From: Nemania diffusa
Taxonomy: Eukaryota > Ascomycota > Sordariomycetes > Xylariales > Xylariaceae
Assembly (NCBI GenBank): GCA_038501195.1
Contig: JBBPUQ010000002.1
Location: forward strand, 5,967,001-6,031,000
Length of the DNA: 64,000 nt
Direction of reading: 5' to 3'
Shown here piece after piece: positions 1 to 13,024 of this stretch. The notes below the pieces were generated by a model, which did no database searches, was not told the DNA's origin, and saw only the letters and a list, made by a program, of their open reading frames with translations. A program made the position numbers and the translations under genes. The stretch's first letter is position 1; every line of letters starts with the position of its first letter.

Positions 1-24
1 ATATTATTATTGTATAATTATTTT

Positions 25-291
25 ACTAGTATTGTAACAATTTACACAAACTATTAACTTTTATATTTATTTTATTAATTGTGGACTAAAACTTGTGTAC
101 TTTGTTATAACATAACTCTGTAATTTTTACTAATTTATAAAAACTACAATTTTTAAAATAATTTAGTTTAAAAAATCTACTTTATAAAACCTTTTTTAAA
201 AAAATTTCGGCTAAATTTTATAACTTTATTTATAACTTTATTTGTAGTTTTATATACTTATATATTTTATATAAAATATATATATAATTTA

Positions 292-322
<31 letters not shown>

Positions 323-377
323 GTTTTTAATTAATAAAATTATTTAATTAGTTTTTATGTTTTTTATAATTGTAATA
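25..377 (+). repeat. Left LTR of L1
   Basis: This copy matches 5693-6043. It is the better preserved one, keeping G and C at sites that read A or T in the right copy, for example around 88-116. It carries a run of 26 T at 294-319, which in the right copy is a T-rich stretch broken by A. The first bases are poorly aligned, so the true LTR edge may lie a few bases either way. Confidence 0.75.
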
Positions 378-3300
378 TTACTTTAAAAGGATTTTTTATT
401 CATTAATAAATATTTAATTTAAATATATAACTATTATTTATTTTATATAATTTATATATAAGAAATAAATTATTTTAATTATATATTTAAAATAAAACTA
501 TTAATATAATATATTATTTACGTTTTTAAAAAAAACGTTATTATTTAAAAACTTAAAATTAAATTTAAAAACTAAATAAATTTAGCTAATTAATTAACTA
601 TAATTTTAATTGTTATTTTATTTATTATTTTATTATTTATAAAACTTATTAATAATAAAAACAAATTTTATAAATTAATTTTATATTAATAATTTAAAAT
701 AACAAATTAAAATAATAGTAATAATTTTAAATAAAAAAAAAACTTATAATTAAATAAAATATAATTATTATATAAAAAATTTAAATTAACTTTTTTTATT
801 AACAAATAATTATATTATAAAAACAATTTAACTTTATTGTATTTTTTAAATATAAATATAAAAATAATAATTTTTAAAAAGTTATAAACATTATTTTTTA
901 ATTTTGTAATATAGCTATATAGTTTATATTTAAAAAACTTTTAACTAAGTTTAACAATTAATATATTATTTATTAAAATAAAACTAAAACAAAAATTAAA
1001 TATTTTAAAACGTTTATTAATAATAAAAATAAATTTAAGATTTAAATTTATAAATTTATTAATAAGTTTAAAAAAAATAAAATTACTTTTTATAATAAAA
1101 AAAGTTAAATATATTATTTGCTTTTTTAATTTAAAAAACTTATTTTATAATTAATAAAAACTTTTTATTAATTAATTATTTAATTATTTAATAATATAAT
1201 TAAAATTAAACTATAATAATTTAATAAACTTTTATTAAATATTATTATAAACTTTTTAAATAAATAAATATTTATTAATTTATTTTATATTTTAATAGTT
1301 TTAATTAAAAAATAAAAATATTTAAATTAAAATAAACTTAGTTTTTATAAAAATATTTAAATATTAATTTTAATAATAAAAATTTTAAAACTAATATTAA
1401 TGTAAATTTAATATATAAAAAATTTTATAATAAAATTATTAAATATTATTTATAATTATAAATAATTATTTAAATAAAATTAAAAAAATTAAGTTTTAAA
1501 TATAATTAATTTTAAAAAAAAACTTTTATTTTAATCATAAATTTAATAAAACTAAAAAAAAGAACTAAATTTTTTTAAAATAATAAATATAAAAAGTTAA
1601 TTAATAATTAAAAAAAGATATATTAAAACAATAATATTTATTTTTATTATAAAAAAAAAACTATATAATTAAATAATGTTTTAAAAAAAACAATGTATTA
1701 ATTTTTTAAAAAATTATAATAAATTAAAATTTAATAAATTTTTAATTTTAAAACTTTAAAAAACAAATAAAACTAATTAAAATGTTTATATTAATTTAAA
1801 TATTTATAATAATTAAATTAAATAATTTAACTAATTTATTAAATTTTTTTTAAATTATATAAATATAAATTAATAAAATTAATATTATAATTATTACTTT
1901 ATATAATATTAAAATTTAAATTAATTTATTAATTAATTAATAATTAATTTAAAAAGTTAAATATTAATTTAAAAGTAAAATTATTAAATTAATAAAATTA
2001 ATATTATTAATTAATTATTATAATAAAATAATTAATAAAATAAAATAAATATTAAAAATTATTTTAAAAATTAATAAATGTTGTTTTTTTAATTAAAAAT
2101 TTAAAATTATTAATATTAATTATTAAATAATAATTAGTTTATATTAGTTAATAAAATAAAACATTATAATAAATTATTAATATAAACAAGTTATTTAATT
2201 TAATAATATTTTTATTTTTATATAATTTCTTTTTATAATTATTATTTTATTAAAAATTAAAACTAAAAAACTATTAATTTAAAAATTTAATAAAATATAA
2301 ATTAATATAATAAAGCAATTAAAAAATAATATTATATTTTATAATAAAATAAAATAAATTTAAAAATAAAAACTAAATTAGAAAAAAATAATTTTAAATA
2401 TTATTAAAAAATATTATAAAACAATATATTAATTAATAATATAAGTTAAAATTTTAAAATTTAAACTATTAATATAAAAACTATAACTTAATTAAAATAA
2501 AATTATATAAATAATTTAAATTAAACTTATTAAAAAAAACTTAATATATTTAATAAATTAATTTTAATTTAATATTTTATAAAAATATTTAATATTAATT
2601 AAATAATAAATATTAATATTTTATATAAAAAATAATGAAAAACTTTTAATAATAAATTAATATTGTTTTTATTTAATAAAAACTTAAAATATATTAAATT
2701 AATAAAATAATTAATATTTAAAAAATTTATTTATTTAAAAAGGTTTTTTTTAAAAATTTAATTAATTAAAATATTATTATTTTAATTTAATTACAATATA
2801 ATTTTAAAACTAAATAACAAATTTAAAAATAATAACTTTTTATAATATTATATATTAATTTAATATATTTTTTAAAAAAAAAATAAAAATAAAAAAACTA
2901 TTAAAATTAAAATTTATTAAATTAAATATAATTTTAAATATAAAATTTATTTTATTTATATTTAAATTTTATTTAATTAATAAAAAATTTTATATTAATT
3001 TTTAATAAAAAAACTAATTTTTAAAATATTAAAATATTTAAACTTTTAATTTAAAAAATATATTATTTAATTATAATAAATTAAAAATATATTTAAAATT
3101 TAATATTATTAAAAATTTTAATTAATTATTATTAATGATTAAATTTTACTTTATAATTATATTTTAAATTAAATGAAAAATTTTTTATTAAATAGTTTTA
3201 TTATTTAATTTAAAAATAAAATTTATATAATAATAAAATTTTATTAATATTTAATTTTATAATTTATTTAATTAATTTATTAATATATATTATAATAATA

Positions 3301-5692
3301 TTTTAATTTATTTTAATAAAACTTTAAAATATTAAAAATAATATAAAAAAGTTATATATTATTTATATAAAATTAATTTTTAAAAAAAAATTTATAAATT
3401 TTATTTTAAAATTATTATAATTAATTATTTAAATATAATTTTAAAAATTAACTAAAACATTAAAATAAACTTAAAAACAATTAAAACAATTTTAAATTAA
3501 ACTTTAAAAACTTTAAAACTACAATATTAATTTAATTATTTTTAAAATTTTATAACTTTATAAAAATATTTATTTATTATATTAATAATATTTTTAAATT
3601 ATTTATATAATTATTAAAAAAAAACTATAAATAACAATAAAAATTAAAACAATAAAAAACTTTTAAAATAATAAAGAAATTAATTATATTAATTTAAATA
3701 TTAGTTTTTTTTTAACTTAAAGTTTTAATATATATTAAAATAAATATTTTATATAATATAATTAAAAAAACTATTTAATAAAAATAAAAAAACAATAAAT
3801 AAAAATTTATTAATTATTTTTTAAAAATTATAACTTTATATAAACAAATTTATTTAATTTAAAATAAAAAAATCTTAATAATAATATAAACTTTTAACTA
3901 TTATTACTTTAAATTATTAAATATATAGTTTTAAATAATTATTAATTATTAAATATTAATTTATTAATTAATTAAAAAAACTTTTTTAATAAAATAAATT
4001 AAATAAATAAACTTTTTAAACAATTTTAATATTATTTTTTAATATAAATAAAACAAAACAATGTTATAATTAATATATTTTTTAAAAAAATAGTTAATTT
4101 ATTAATAATTAAAACTTAAATATAAAAAAAAAACTTTTATATTTATTAAACTAAATATAATTAAAAGTTTTATAATTATTTTTTAATTTATTAAAATTAA
4201 AATATTAATTATAAAAAATATAAATTTAATTAATTTAACTTTTAAAAAAAATATAATTTAAAGTTGAAAAAACTATAACAAAAAAATTATAATATTAAAA
4301 ACTATTATAAATAAAACAATTTTTTTTAAACTATTTTATTATAAAAAATATATAAATTAATATTTATAGTTTATTAAAATTAAAAGAAATTAATATAAAT
4401 ATTAAAATAAAATTATTATTAAATTTTTTTTAAATAAATTTATATTAATATATTAATAATTATTATAAATATAAATATAATAAAAAAAATAAAAAAAAAA
4501 AACTATTAAATTTTTATATTTAATATTTATATTATAAAATATTTAAAAATATATAATAATAAATAATAAAAATATATTTTTTAATTAATATAAATATAAC
4601 TTTATTTAAATATTTATTAATAAATTTAATAAAATTATTGCTATTTTATTTAATTAAAAAATAAATAATATAAAAAAACTAATATTAAAATATTATTATA
4701 TATTATATTATATTTTTAATATATTAAAATTTTAATTTTTTAATAATATTAAATTATTTATTTTAAAGTTTATAAAAATATTAAACTTATTAATAAATAT
4801 TAAATATAAATAAAATAATATTTATTATTTATAAATATAAAATGTTTTAAAAAAAATAAATTATAATTTAAAATAAAAATTATATTTTTATATAAATAAA
4901 TATTAAAATAATTAAAGTATATATTTATTAATATTAAACTTTATTTATAATTTTTTATAATATTTAATAATTAATATATAAATATAAAAATTAATTAATT
5001 AAATATAACAAATTTAAAAACTTATATATAAAGCTATTAAAACTATATAAAAAAAACACAAAAAATTTAAATTAATAAAAAATAAATATTTTTTAATTTT
5101 TTTAAATATAAAAAAATGTTTTTATATAAAAAAAGCTTTTTAATATATATTTTTATAATTTATTTTAATTTATAATATTTTAAACTATTTAAAATTTTTA
5201 AATAAAAAAATTATCATTATAAATTAAATATATTAAATTTATATAAAAAAAAAACTTATTTTATATAAATAAATTAAAAAAATAAATAATAATTTATTAT
5301 TATAAAAGTTATAAATTTTATTATTAAATAAAAAAATTAATAATAAATTAAAATTTAAAATAAAGTAAATATTAAAATTGAAAACTTTTAAAAAAACTAA
5401 AAAACTATAATATTAAATTTTATAAAAGAAATATAACTTTAATAATATTTAATATTTTATAAAAAATTTTAAAAATATATTTATTATATTAAACAATTAT
5501 TATTTAAAAAAACTAATTAAATTAAAATTATTAATTAAATTATAAAATTAAATAAAATTAATAATTATAAATAAATTTATAAAAAATTATAAAGATAATA
5601 ATAAAATATTTAATATAAATATTAAAACTAAGTTTAAATATTATATTTAATTAATTTTAATTTAATTTATATTAAAGTTTTAATTTTTTAAA
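378..5692 (+). other. Interior of L1, no recognisable gene
   Basis: About 5.3 kb of sequence made almost entirely of A and T, with isolated C mostly in the words ACA and ACT and isolated G mostly in AGT, TGT and AGCT. No frame is open for more than a few dozen codons. No gag, protease, reverse transcriptase or integrase motif can be read. It is assigned to L1 only because it lies between the two LTRs; further old insertions inside it would be invisible to me. Confidence 0.6.
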
Positions 5693-6043
5693 AATAATAA
5701 TATAATAATTTATATAAATTATTAATTTTTATATTATTTTATTAATTAAAAATTAAAACTTATATATTTCATTATAATATAACTTTGTAATTTTTATTAA
5801 TTTATAAAAACTATAATTTTTAAAATAATTTATTTTAAAAAATCTATTTTATAAAATTTATTTTTAAAAAACTTTAATTAAACTTTATAACTTTATTTAC
5901 AACTTTATTTATAGTTTTATATATTTATATATTTTATATAATATATATATATAATTTAGTTTTTTTTTATTTTTATTTTTTATTTTAAAGTTTTTAGTTA
6001 ATAAAATCATTTAATTAACTTTTATCCTTTTATAATTTTAACA
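5693..6043 (+). repeat. Right LTR of L1
   Basis: This matches 25-377 with offsets of 5666-5668, so only one- or two-base length changes occur over 350 bp. It ends in CA, the canonical LTR terminus. Most differences from the left LTR are C-to-T or G-to-A losses in this copy. Confidence 0.75.
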
Positions 6044-6377
6044 AATATTATTAATTGTTTATTTTATATAGTTTATTTTATATAGTTTATTATTATATTA
6101 TATTTAATAAATATTATTACTATTTAATAATTAGTAATTATTTTAATTTAAATTATTTAATTTTATAAAATAATTAATTATAATTTATTTTTATTAATTA
6201 ATATTAGTTATATATATTATTAATTTTATTATTTTTTTATTTTTATTTTTTTTAAAACATTTTAAAAATATTTTATTAATATTACTTTTATTAATATTTT
6301 ATATTTATACTTTTATTATTACTTTTTTAGCTTTTATTATTATATTTACATAATAATATATATATAATAGTTTTGTT
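6044..6377. other. Spacer between L1 and A1
   Basis: About 330 bp of AT-rich sequence outside both elements. It contains a short doubled word around 6055-6090 (repeated TTTATATAGTTTATT) but nothing gene-like. It may be older host or transposon sequence into which A1 inserted. Confidence 0.5.
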
Positions 6378-6382
6378 ATTTA

Positions 6383-6607
6383 TAATATAAATAAATATAA
6401 AAGTTTTAAAAAATAAATCTTTTAAAACTACTTTATATATATTTTTAATATTAATTTTATTTAAAGCTACTTTATATTAATAAATTAAATAAATAAAAAA
6501 AGTTTTTAAATTTTTTTTTTAATTTTATTTTATAAGTTTATTTTTGTTAATTTATATTATATTTTTATAAATTTAAATATAAATATTATTTATAATAAAT
6601 TTTATTA
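6383..6607 (+). repeat. Left LTR of A1
   Basis: This is the reverse complement of the family-A terminal repeat found at 48370-48595, 56500-56725 and 61937-62162, and in direct orientation at 22000-22197 and 23322-23548. The left edge is set by the ATTTA duplication at 6378-6382. Confidence 0.85.
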
Positions 6608-8465
6608 AATAATTTAATAAATTTTATAATTAAATAATTTTATATTTTTAGTTTTTTTTTTTATTAATAAATTATATATTATTTATAATATATTATTTAA
6701 AACATTTTATTTAAATTAAAATTTTATTATTTAAATATTTTAACTTTAATATATATATTATAACAAAGTTTTTTATTTTTTTAAATAATATATTATTTTA
6801 TTTAAATTAAATTTTTATTATTTAAATATAATAATAATTAAATTTAATAAATTTTTTAATTTAAACAATTAATTATTACTAAAGTTTTTATAAATTAATA
6901 TAAAAATTTTTATATTATTTTTATATATTTATATTTTTATATATTAAAATAATTATATTAACTTTTTTTAATTATATTTAATTATAATTAATATTTATAA
7001 TATTTTTAATTAATAGTTTTTTAAATATTAGTTTATTTTATATTTAAATAATAATAATTATATTAAAATTTTATTATATATAATTAAATTTAATTTTATT
7101 ATTTTTTTTTATTTTTTTTACATATTTTAAATTATTATATATTTATTTTATTAATTAAATCATTTTATAAAATTTATTAATTTATATATATATATTTATT
7201 TAATTAATAATTAATAATTAAATATTTTTATAAAACTTATATTATATTTTATATTTTTAAAAAATATTTTTATTTTATTTTTTTATTATATTAATATAAT
7301 TTTTTAATTATTTTATTTATTTTATAAAATTATTTTGTTATATTTTAATTATATAAATTAAACAAAAATATAAAAAAAAACATATTTATAAAAAAAAACA
7401 AAAGTTTTTTTATAATTAAAAAGTTTTATTTATTTGCTATTATTAAAAATTTTATATTAAAATTAATTAAATTTAATATAATAAAACTTTTATAATAATT
7501 TAGTTTTTAATTATAATAAAAACTTTATAATAATATTATTTTAATATTTTAAAAATTTTAAAAGTTTTAGCTTTTATATATATAGCTATATATAAAACAA
7601 AAGTTATAAATTATAAATAATATATTGTTTAATTTTAAAATAAATAAAGATATAAATATTAAAATAAAAATAATATTTTAAAAGTTTAATAATAATTTTT
7701 ATATTTAAAAATATTTTTAAAATAAATTTAATAATTAAAAAAAAAAAGTATAAAATAAATAAAATATTTAATATAATATATAAATATATAACAAATAAAA
7801 ATTTTTATTTTATTTTATAAAATATAATAAATATAAAAATAAATAATATATAAATAATAATAATAAAAATTATAGTTTAATAATAAATAAATTTAAATTT
7901 TATAAATATTATTATAATAATAATTAAATTAATTTTTAAAATATTAATATTAATTATAAATTATAATAATTTTATTAATTTAAATATATTATTTATATTT
8001 ATATAACTTTTATTTTTATTTATAAATAAGTTTTATAAAAAAAATAAAATATATTTTATTATTAGTTTTTATATTAAAAATAAATATAAAAAAGTTTATA
8101 ATTATATAAATATTAAAAAAATACTTTTTTAAAATTTTATTAATATTAAAAATAAAATTTATTAATTTAATAATAATTGCTATAAATATATTTATATAAT
8201 ATATATTTATAATATTAAATAATATTTTTTTTTTAATTATAATTATTTTATTTATTTAATTTAATATTAAATTATAATTATTTATAAAAAAGTTATTTAA
8301 TAAATTATATAAAAATATTTTATATAATAATTTATTATAATATTTTGTTATATATTAATATTATTTTTAATTTTTAATTTATAGTTATAAATATTAATTA
8401 TATTAAATATTTAAACTTTAATATTAATTATTTAAAACTTTTAGTTTTAAAAAAAATTTTAATAA

Positions 8466-8496
<31 letters not shown>

Positions 8497-11400
8497 AATT
8501 TATTAAATTATAATTTTAATAATAATAAAAACAATATATTACTTTTTTTATTTATATAATTTTTTAATTTTATAAAAAAAATATTAATTTTATAATTTAA
8601 TAAATAAAATAAAAGTTTTAATTTTATTAATATTAACTTTTAATATTAATATTATTTTAAATAAATAAATATTAATTATTTTAAATTTAATTATAAAAAT
8701 TATAACAATATTAATATAATTATTAATAATAATAAATTAATTTTTATTAATATATATTATATTATGAAATAATTTAACTTTTTTATAAAATATTTAAAAT
8801 TAATTAAAAAAATATTTATTAAATTTTAATTTTATAATAAACTGTTTTAATTCAATTAATAGTTTTATAATAAATTATTAAATTAATTATAAAAAATAAA
8901 ATAAAATTAAAAAATTAATTAATTAATTTTTAATATAGTTTATAATAATAACTAAAAAGTTTAAATAAAATATTTTTATATTATAAAATATATTATATAA
9001 TAAAATAATAATAATATATTTTATTTAAAAAATGCTATAATATATTAAAACAATAAAAACTTTTAACTAAAATTATAATAATTAATATATAGTTATAATA
9101 ACTATTTATATATATATAAATTTAAATATTAAAAATTATTTATATTTTTTTAAAAATAATAATATATTAATAAAATATATATTATATATTATTAAAATAA
9201 AACTTTTAATTATAATAATAATTATTTAAAAGTTTTTTTTTATGAATATAATTATTAAAAAAATAAATAAAACAATAAAAATTAAATATTTTTTTTGTTA
9301 TAATCTAAAAACAATAAAGTTTTTTTTAAAAAAAAAAGCTTTAAATATAAAAATAGTTATAATAAATGTTAAAATAAATATTAAAAAAAAAAAAAATTTA
9401 GTTTTTTTATTAAATTTTTTATTTTTAAATTTAAACTTAAATAATTAAATATTTATTATAATTAATTATAATATTATATATAAATATTATAATAAAACTT
9501 TTAATATAATTAAAAAATATATTAAAGAAATTTTTAAATAAATTATATATATATTATTTATATATTTAATTATATATATATATAAATAATATTATATATT
9601 ATTTTTAATAAAAAATAGTTTGTTTTATTATTTAAAAGTTTATATTAAATAATTAAACTGTTTATTTATTTTAAATGTTATTGTTTTTTTTATATTTAAT
9701 TATAACTTTAAAAATATAGTTAATTTAAAAAATAAATTTATTATTTTTAAATTATAATAAGTTTTTAAATAATTTTATAAATTTAAAATAATATATTAAA
9801 CTATTAATAATATATTTTAATATTTTATAATTATTATTAAAAAAAAACTTAATAAAAGTAATAAAATAATTTGTTTAAATATAAAAATAAATTATATTTT
9901 TATTATTAAAAAGCTATTTAATTAATTTAAATATATTATTAATATAAAAAATAATAAATTTAAAAATATATAAAGAAAAAAAATATATTATATAAAATAA
10001 ATTAAATTTAAATTTTATTTATTAAAATATAATAAATATAAGTTTTTAAAATTAATAAAATTTAAAAAATTAAATTAAATATTAAATTATAATATAAAAC
10101 TAATTTTATTATTTAATAATAAAATTTTAAATTTTTATAAAATTAAAATTAATTATTATATTAATATAATAATATTTATTAATATATTTAATATTAAATT
10201 TTTTTTTAAATATATTTATAAATATATTTATATATATAAAAAATAATTTTAATATAAACAATATTATTTATATTAAATTTATTAATATAAATATTTATAA
10301 TTTATAAATTTTTATTATTAAATAAAAACTTTATATTTAAATTAATTTAAAAAAATAATATAACAATATTAATTAGTTTTATTATATTTAAATTAATTAT
10401 ATTTATTAATTTATTATTAAAAATTAAAAATATTTTTAAAAAAATATAAATTAATATAATTTAAAATTAATAATATATAAATAAAAATATTAAAAATATA
10501 TAAAAAAAATATTTTAAAATTATAATAATAATTATAAAATTAATAATAATCAAAATTGTTATATTTTAAATATTTATTAATTAAAAATTAACTTTGATTA
10601 TAATTATTATAAAAAATATAAATATAAATATTATTAAAATAAATATTTATATTTTTAATAATTTTAAATTATTTAATATTTATTATATAAATTAGCTATT
10701 AATTATAACTTTTATTATTATAATTATAATATTAAATATATATTTAATTAATTTTAATATTATATTAAATATTAAAAATATATTAATATTAATTAATATA
10801 TTAAAATAATATAAAAAATTTTTTATAAATTTTATTAATAATATAGTTTATAATATAATATAAACTATTATAAATAAATAATTATTAAATATATTTTTTT
10901 TAATAAAAAAAACTAAAATAAAAAAATTTAAACTTAAAATTTTAAAAATAAATTTTATTTTAAAAATTAAATAGTTTTTTTTAAAAAAAAAATTAAAATT
11001 TTAAATAAATAATTTATTTATATAAATAATAATATTATTATTAAAAATTTTTATAATTATTAAAAAATATATTTAAAATTTAAAAAAATTAAAATATTAT
11101 TAATATTTTAAAAAAAAAACCAAATATAAATTTTATTAATAAATAATTAATAAAATATAAAATTAAATTTATATATATATTTTTTTAATATTTAAAATTA
11201 AAAAATAATAAATATTATTTTTGATTAATTTTATAAATAAAGTTATATAAAATAAATAAATAAACTATTTTTTTTTATATATTTTATTTTTATAGTTTAA
11301 ATATATAAAAAAAAAAAAGTTTATTTTTATTTAATTATTAATTTATAAATTTTAAATAAAATTATAATATTTAATAATTATTTATTATTATTATAATTTA

Positions 11401-12757
11401 AAATTATTTTATTAATTTAAAAAAAAAATATATTATAATAATTAATATTATATTAATTTTTTTTTAATTTAAAATTTATTTAAAATATTATAATAAATTT
11501 ATTATAATTAATTTTAAAAAATTAAAATAGTTTATTATAGCTTTAATAAATTTTTAAATTTTTTTTATTTATATTTAAATATTTATAAATAAAAAACTAT
11601 AATTATATTAGAATTAAATATTTATAATATTTATAAAATATATTTATATTATTTTAAAAAAAAAAATTTTATTATTTAAAAAATTATTTATTATATATTT
11701 TTTTATAAAATTTTTTAATTTTTAAATAAATATTTTTAATATATTTATAATTAAAAAAAACTAGCTATTTTTTAAAACTTTAAATTTTTAAATTAATTAA
11801 AAGTTTTGAAATAATATTTAAATAATAATAAATTTTTTATTTTTTTATTTTTTTATTTTTTTATTATATTTAATATATAAAATTATTATAAAAAAAAACT
11901 AATTTATTAAATTAAAAATATTAAATTAATAAAATTATAAATAATAACTTTAATAAATATTAAATATATTATAAATTAATATTTTTTAAATTTATAATAT
12001 AAAACTAAAATTTTTTAAAATAATATAAATATTAATTTATAATAATATAATATTATATTATTATAACTTAAATAAAATTTTATTTATATAAATAAATGTT
12101 TTTTTTAAATAAAAGTTTAATATAATAATATTTTATTTAAAAAATAAATATTTATAAAAGTTTAATTTAATTATATTTTATTTTATTTTATATTTTAATT
12201 AAAAATATATTATAGTTTTTTAAAAATAAAAATAGTTTATATTATAAAAATATATAAATATTTAAAAATTATATAAAAAATATTATATAATTTAATAATT
12301 ATATTTATAAATTATTATTTTATTAAAAATAGTTTAAATTAAATTAATTTAAATATAAATTTAATAAATTATATTAATAAATATTTAATAAATATATTAA
12401 TTTATTTATTATAATATAAATTATAAATATATTATTTATTTAAATATTTTAACTTTGTTTTTAATATATTAAATTAATTATAAAACTTTATTAATTTAAT
12501 AAATATTAAAAATAAAATTTAATAATTTATTAAAAATTTAATTTTTAATTAAAAATAATTTATAATATTTAAAATAATTATAAATAATAAAACTAAATTT
12601 AAATTTATAACTAATTATAATAAAAATTTTAAATATTATAAAAATTTAAAAACTATTTATAAAAATAATAAAAATATTATTAACTTTTTATATTTTAGCT
12701 ATTTATTTATTATTATTAATAAATTATTATATAATATAAATTATAAAAAAAAATATA
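6608..12757 (+). other. A1 interior, left part
   Basis: Heavily decayed body of A1. It aligns in reverse with A4 from about 56499 down to about 50073; for example the stretch at 9240-9420 corresponds to 53580-53763. No long frame survives. Small simple-sequence tracts occur, such as TAA repeats at about 8461-8502 and a T7-A alternation at about 11833-11868. The end next to L2 aligns with 50073-50200 in A4, which shows no insertion there. Confidence 0.7.
9242..9448 (+). pseudogene. Relic frame of family A
   Basis: A 68-codon open stretch, very rich in Lys, Ile and Asn. The first 52 codons correspond residue by residue to the minus-strand frame at 53581-53763 in A4, sharing for example the stretch KKALNIKIVI. 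Agreement between two copies suggests this is part of the true reading frame of the element rather than chance. The bias to AAA, AAT and ATA codons is what RIP would leave. No domain can be recognised, and the ATG is probably accidental. Confidence 0.25.
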
Positions 12758-12762
12758 AATTA

Positions 12763-13024
12763 TGTTAGAATATTAGTATTAGTTACAACTATATGTTGCA
12801 GTTTATATAGTGCAGTATTTGTACTATATTTATACAAACAGATATATAGTTACGTAGGCAGGTACCTACTTCATACGCTAGCAGAAATTTCATCTACAAT
12901 GAAATCTCCAGCTGTACAAAAGAATTTCTTTTAAAATTATTAATATAGATATAGTACAACTAGCTTTATATTCTGTTTATATATAATTTATATATACTAT
13001 TGTATATATATAGCTTATTTAACA
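12763..13024 (+). repeat. Left LTR of L2
   Basis: 262 bp with TG...CA ends. This is among the least mutated stretches of the window: about 12840-12925 keeps many G and C, including a near-palindrome around GGTACC at 12860-12865. Against the right LTR it shows some 40 differences by eye, all of them transitions and with no length change. Confidence 0.93.

Larger units (their letters stand above)
25..6043 (+). mobile_element. L1, RIP-degraded LTR retrotransposon, about 6 kb
   Basis: Two direct repeats of about 350 bp, at roughly 25-377 and 5693-6043, bracket about 5.3 kb of extremely AT-rich sequence, as expected of an LTR retrotransposon. The repeats align along their whole length and differ mainly by transitions, the right copy having lost more G and C. 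The right copy ends in CA at 6042-6043; the left copy has TA at the matching place (376-377). The left edge is uncertain: homology between the LTRs becomes unclear before about position 25, close to the window start, so no target-site duplication could be confirmed. The interior (378-5692) shows no surviving frame worth calling, and stop codons are dense in all frames. The + strand is richer in A than T, which weakly suggests + orientation. Copia or gypsy class cannot be decided. Confidence 0.72.

Noticed and set aside
294..319. T26 tract as a terminator or a poly-A tail of a non-LTR element
   Set aside because: It lies inside the L1 LTR and its counterpart in the right LTR is an interrupted T-rich stretch, so it is slippage within the LTR.
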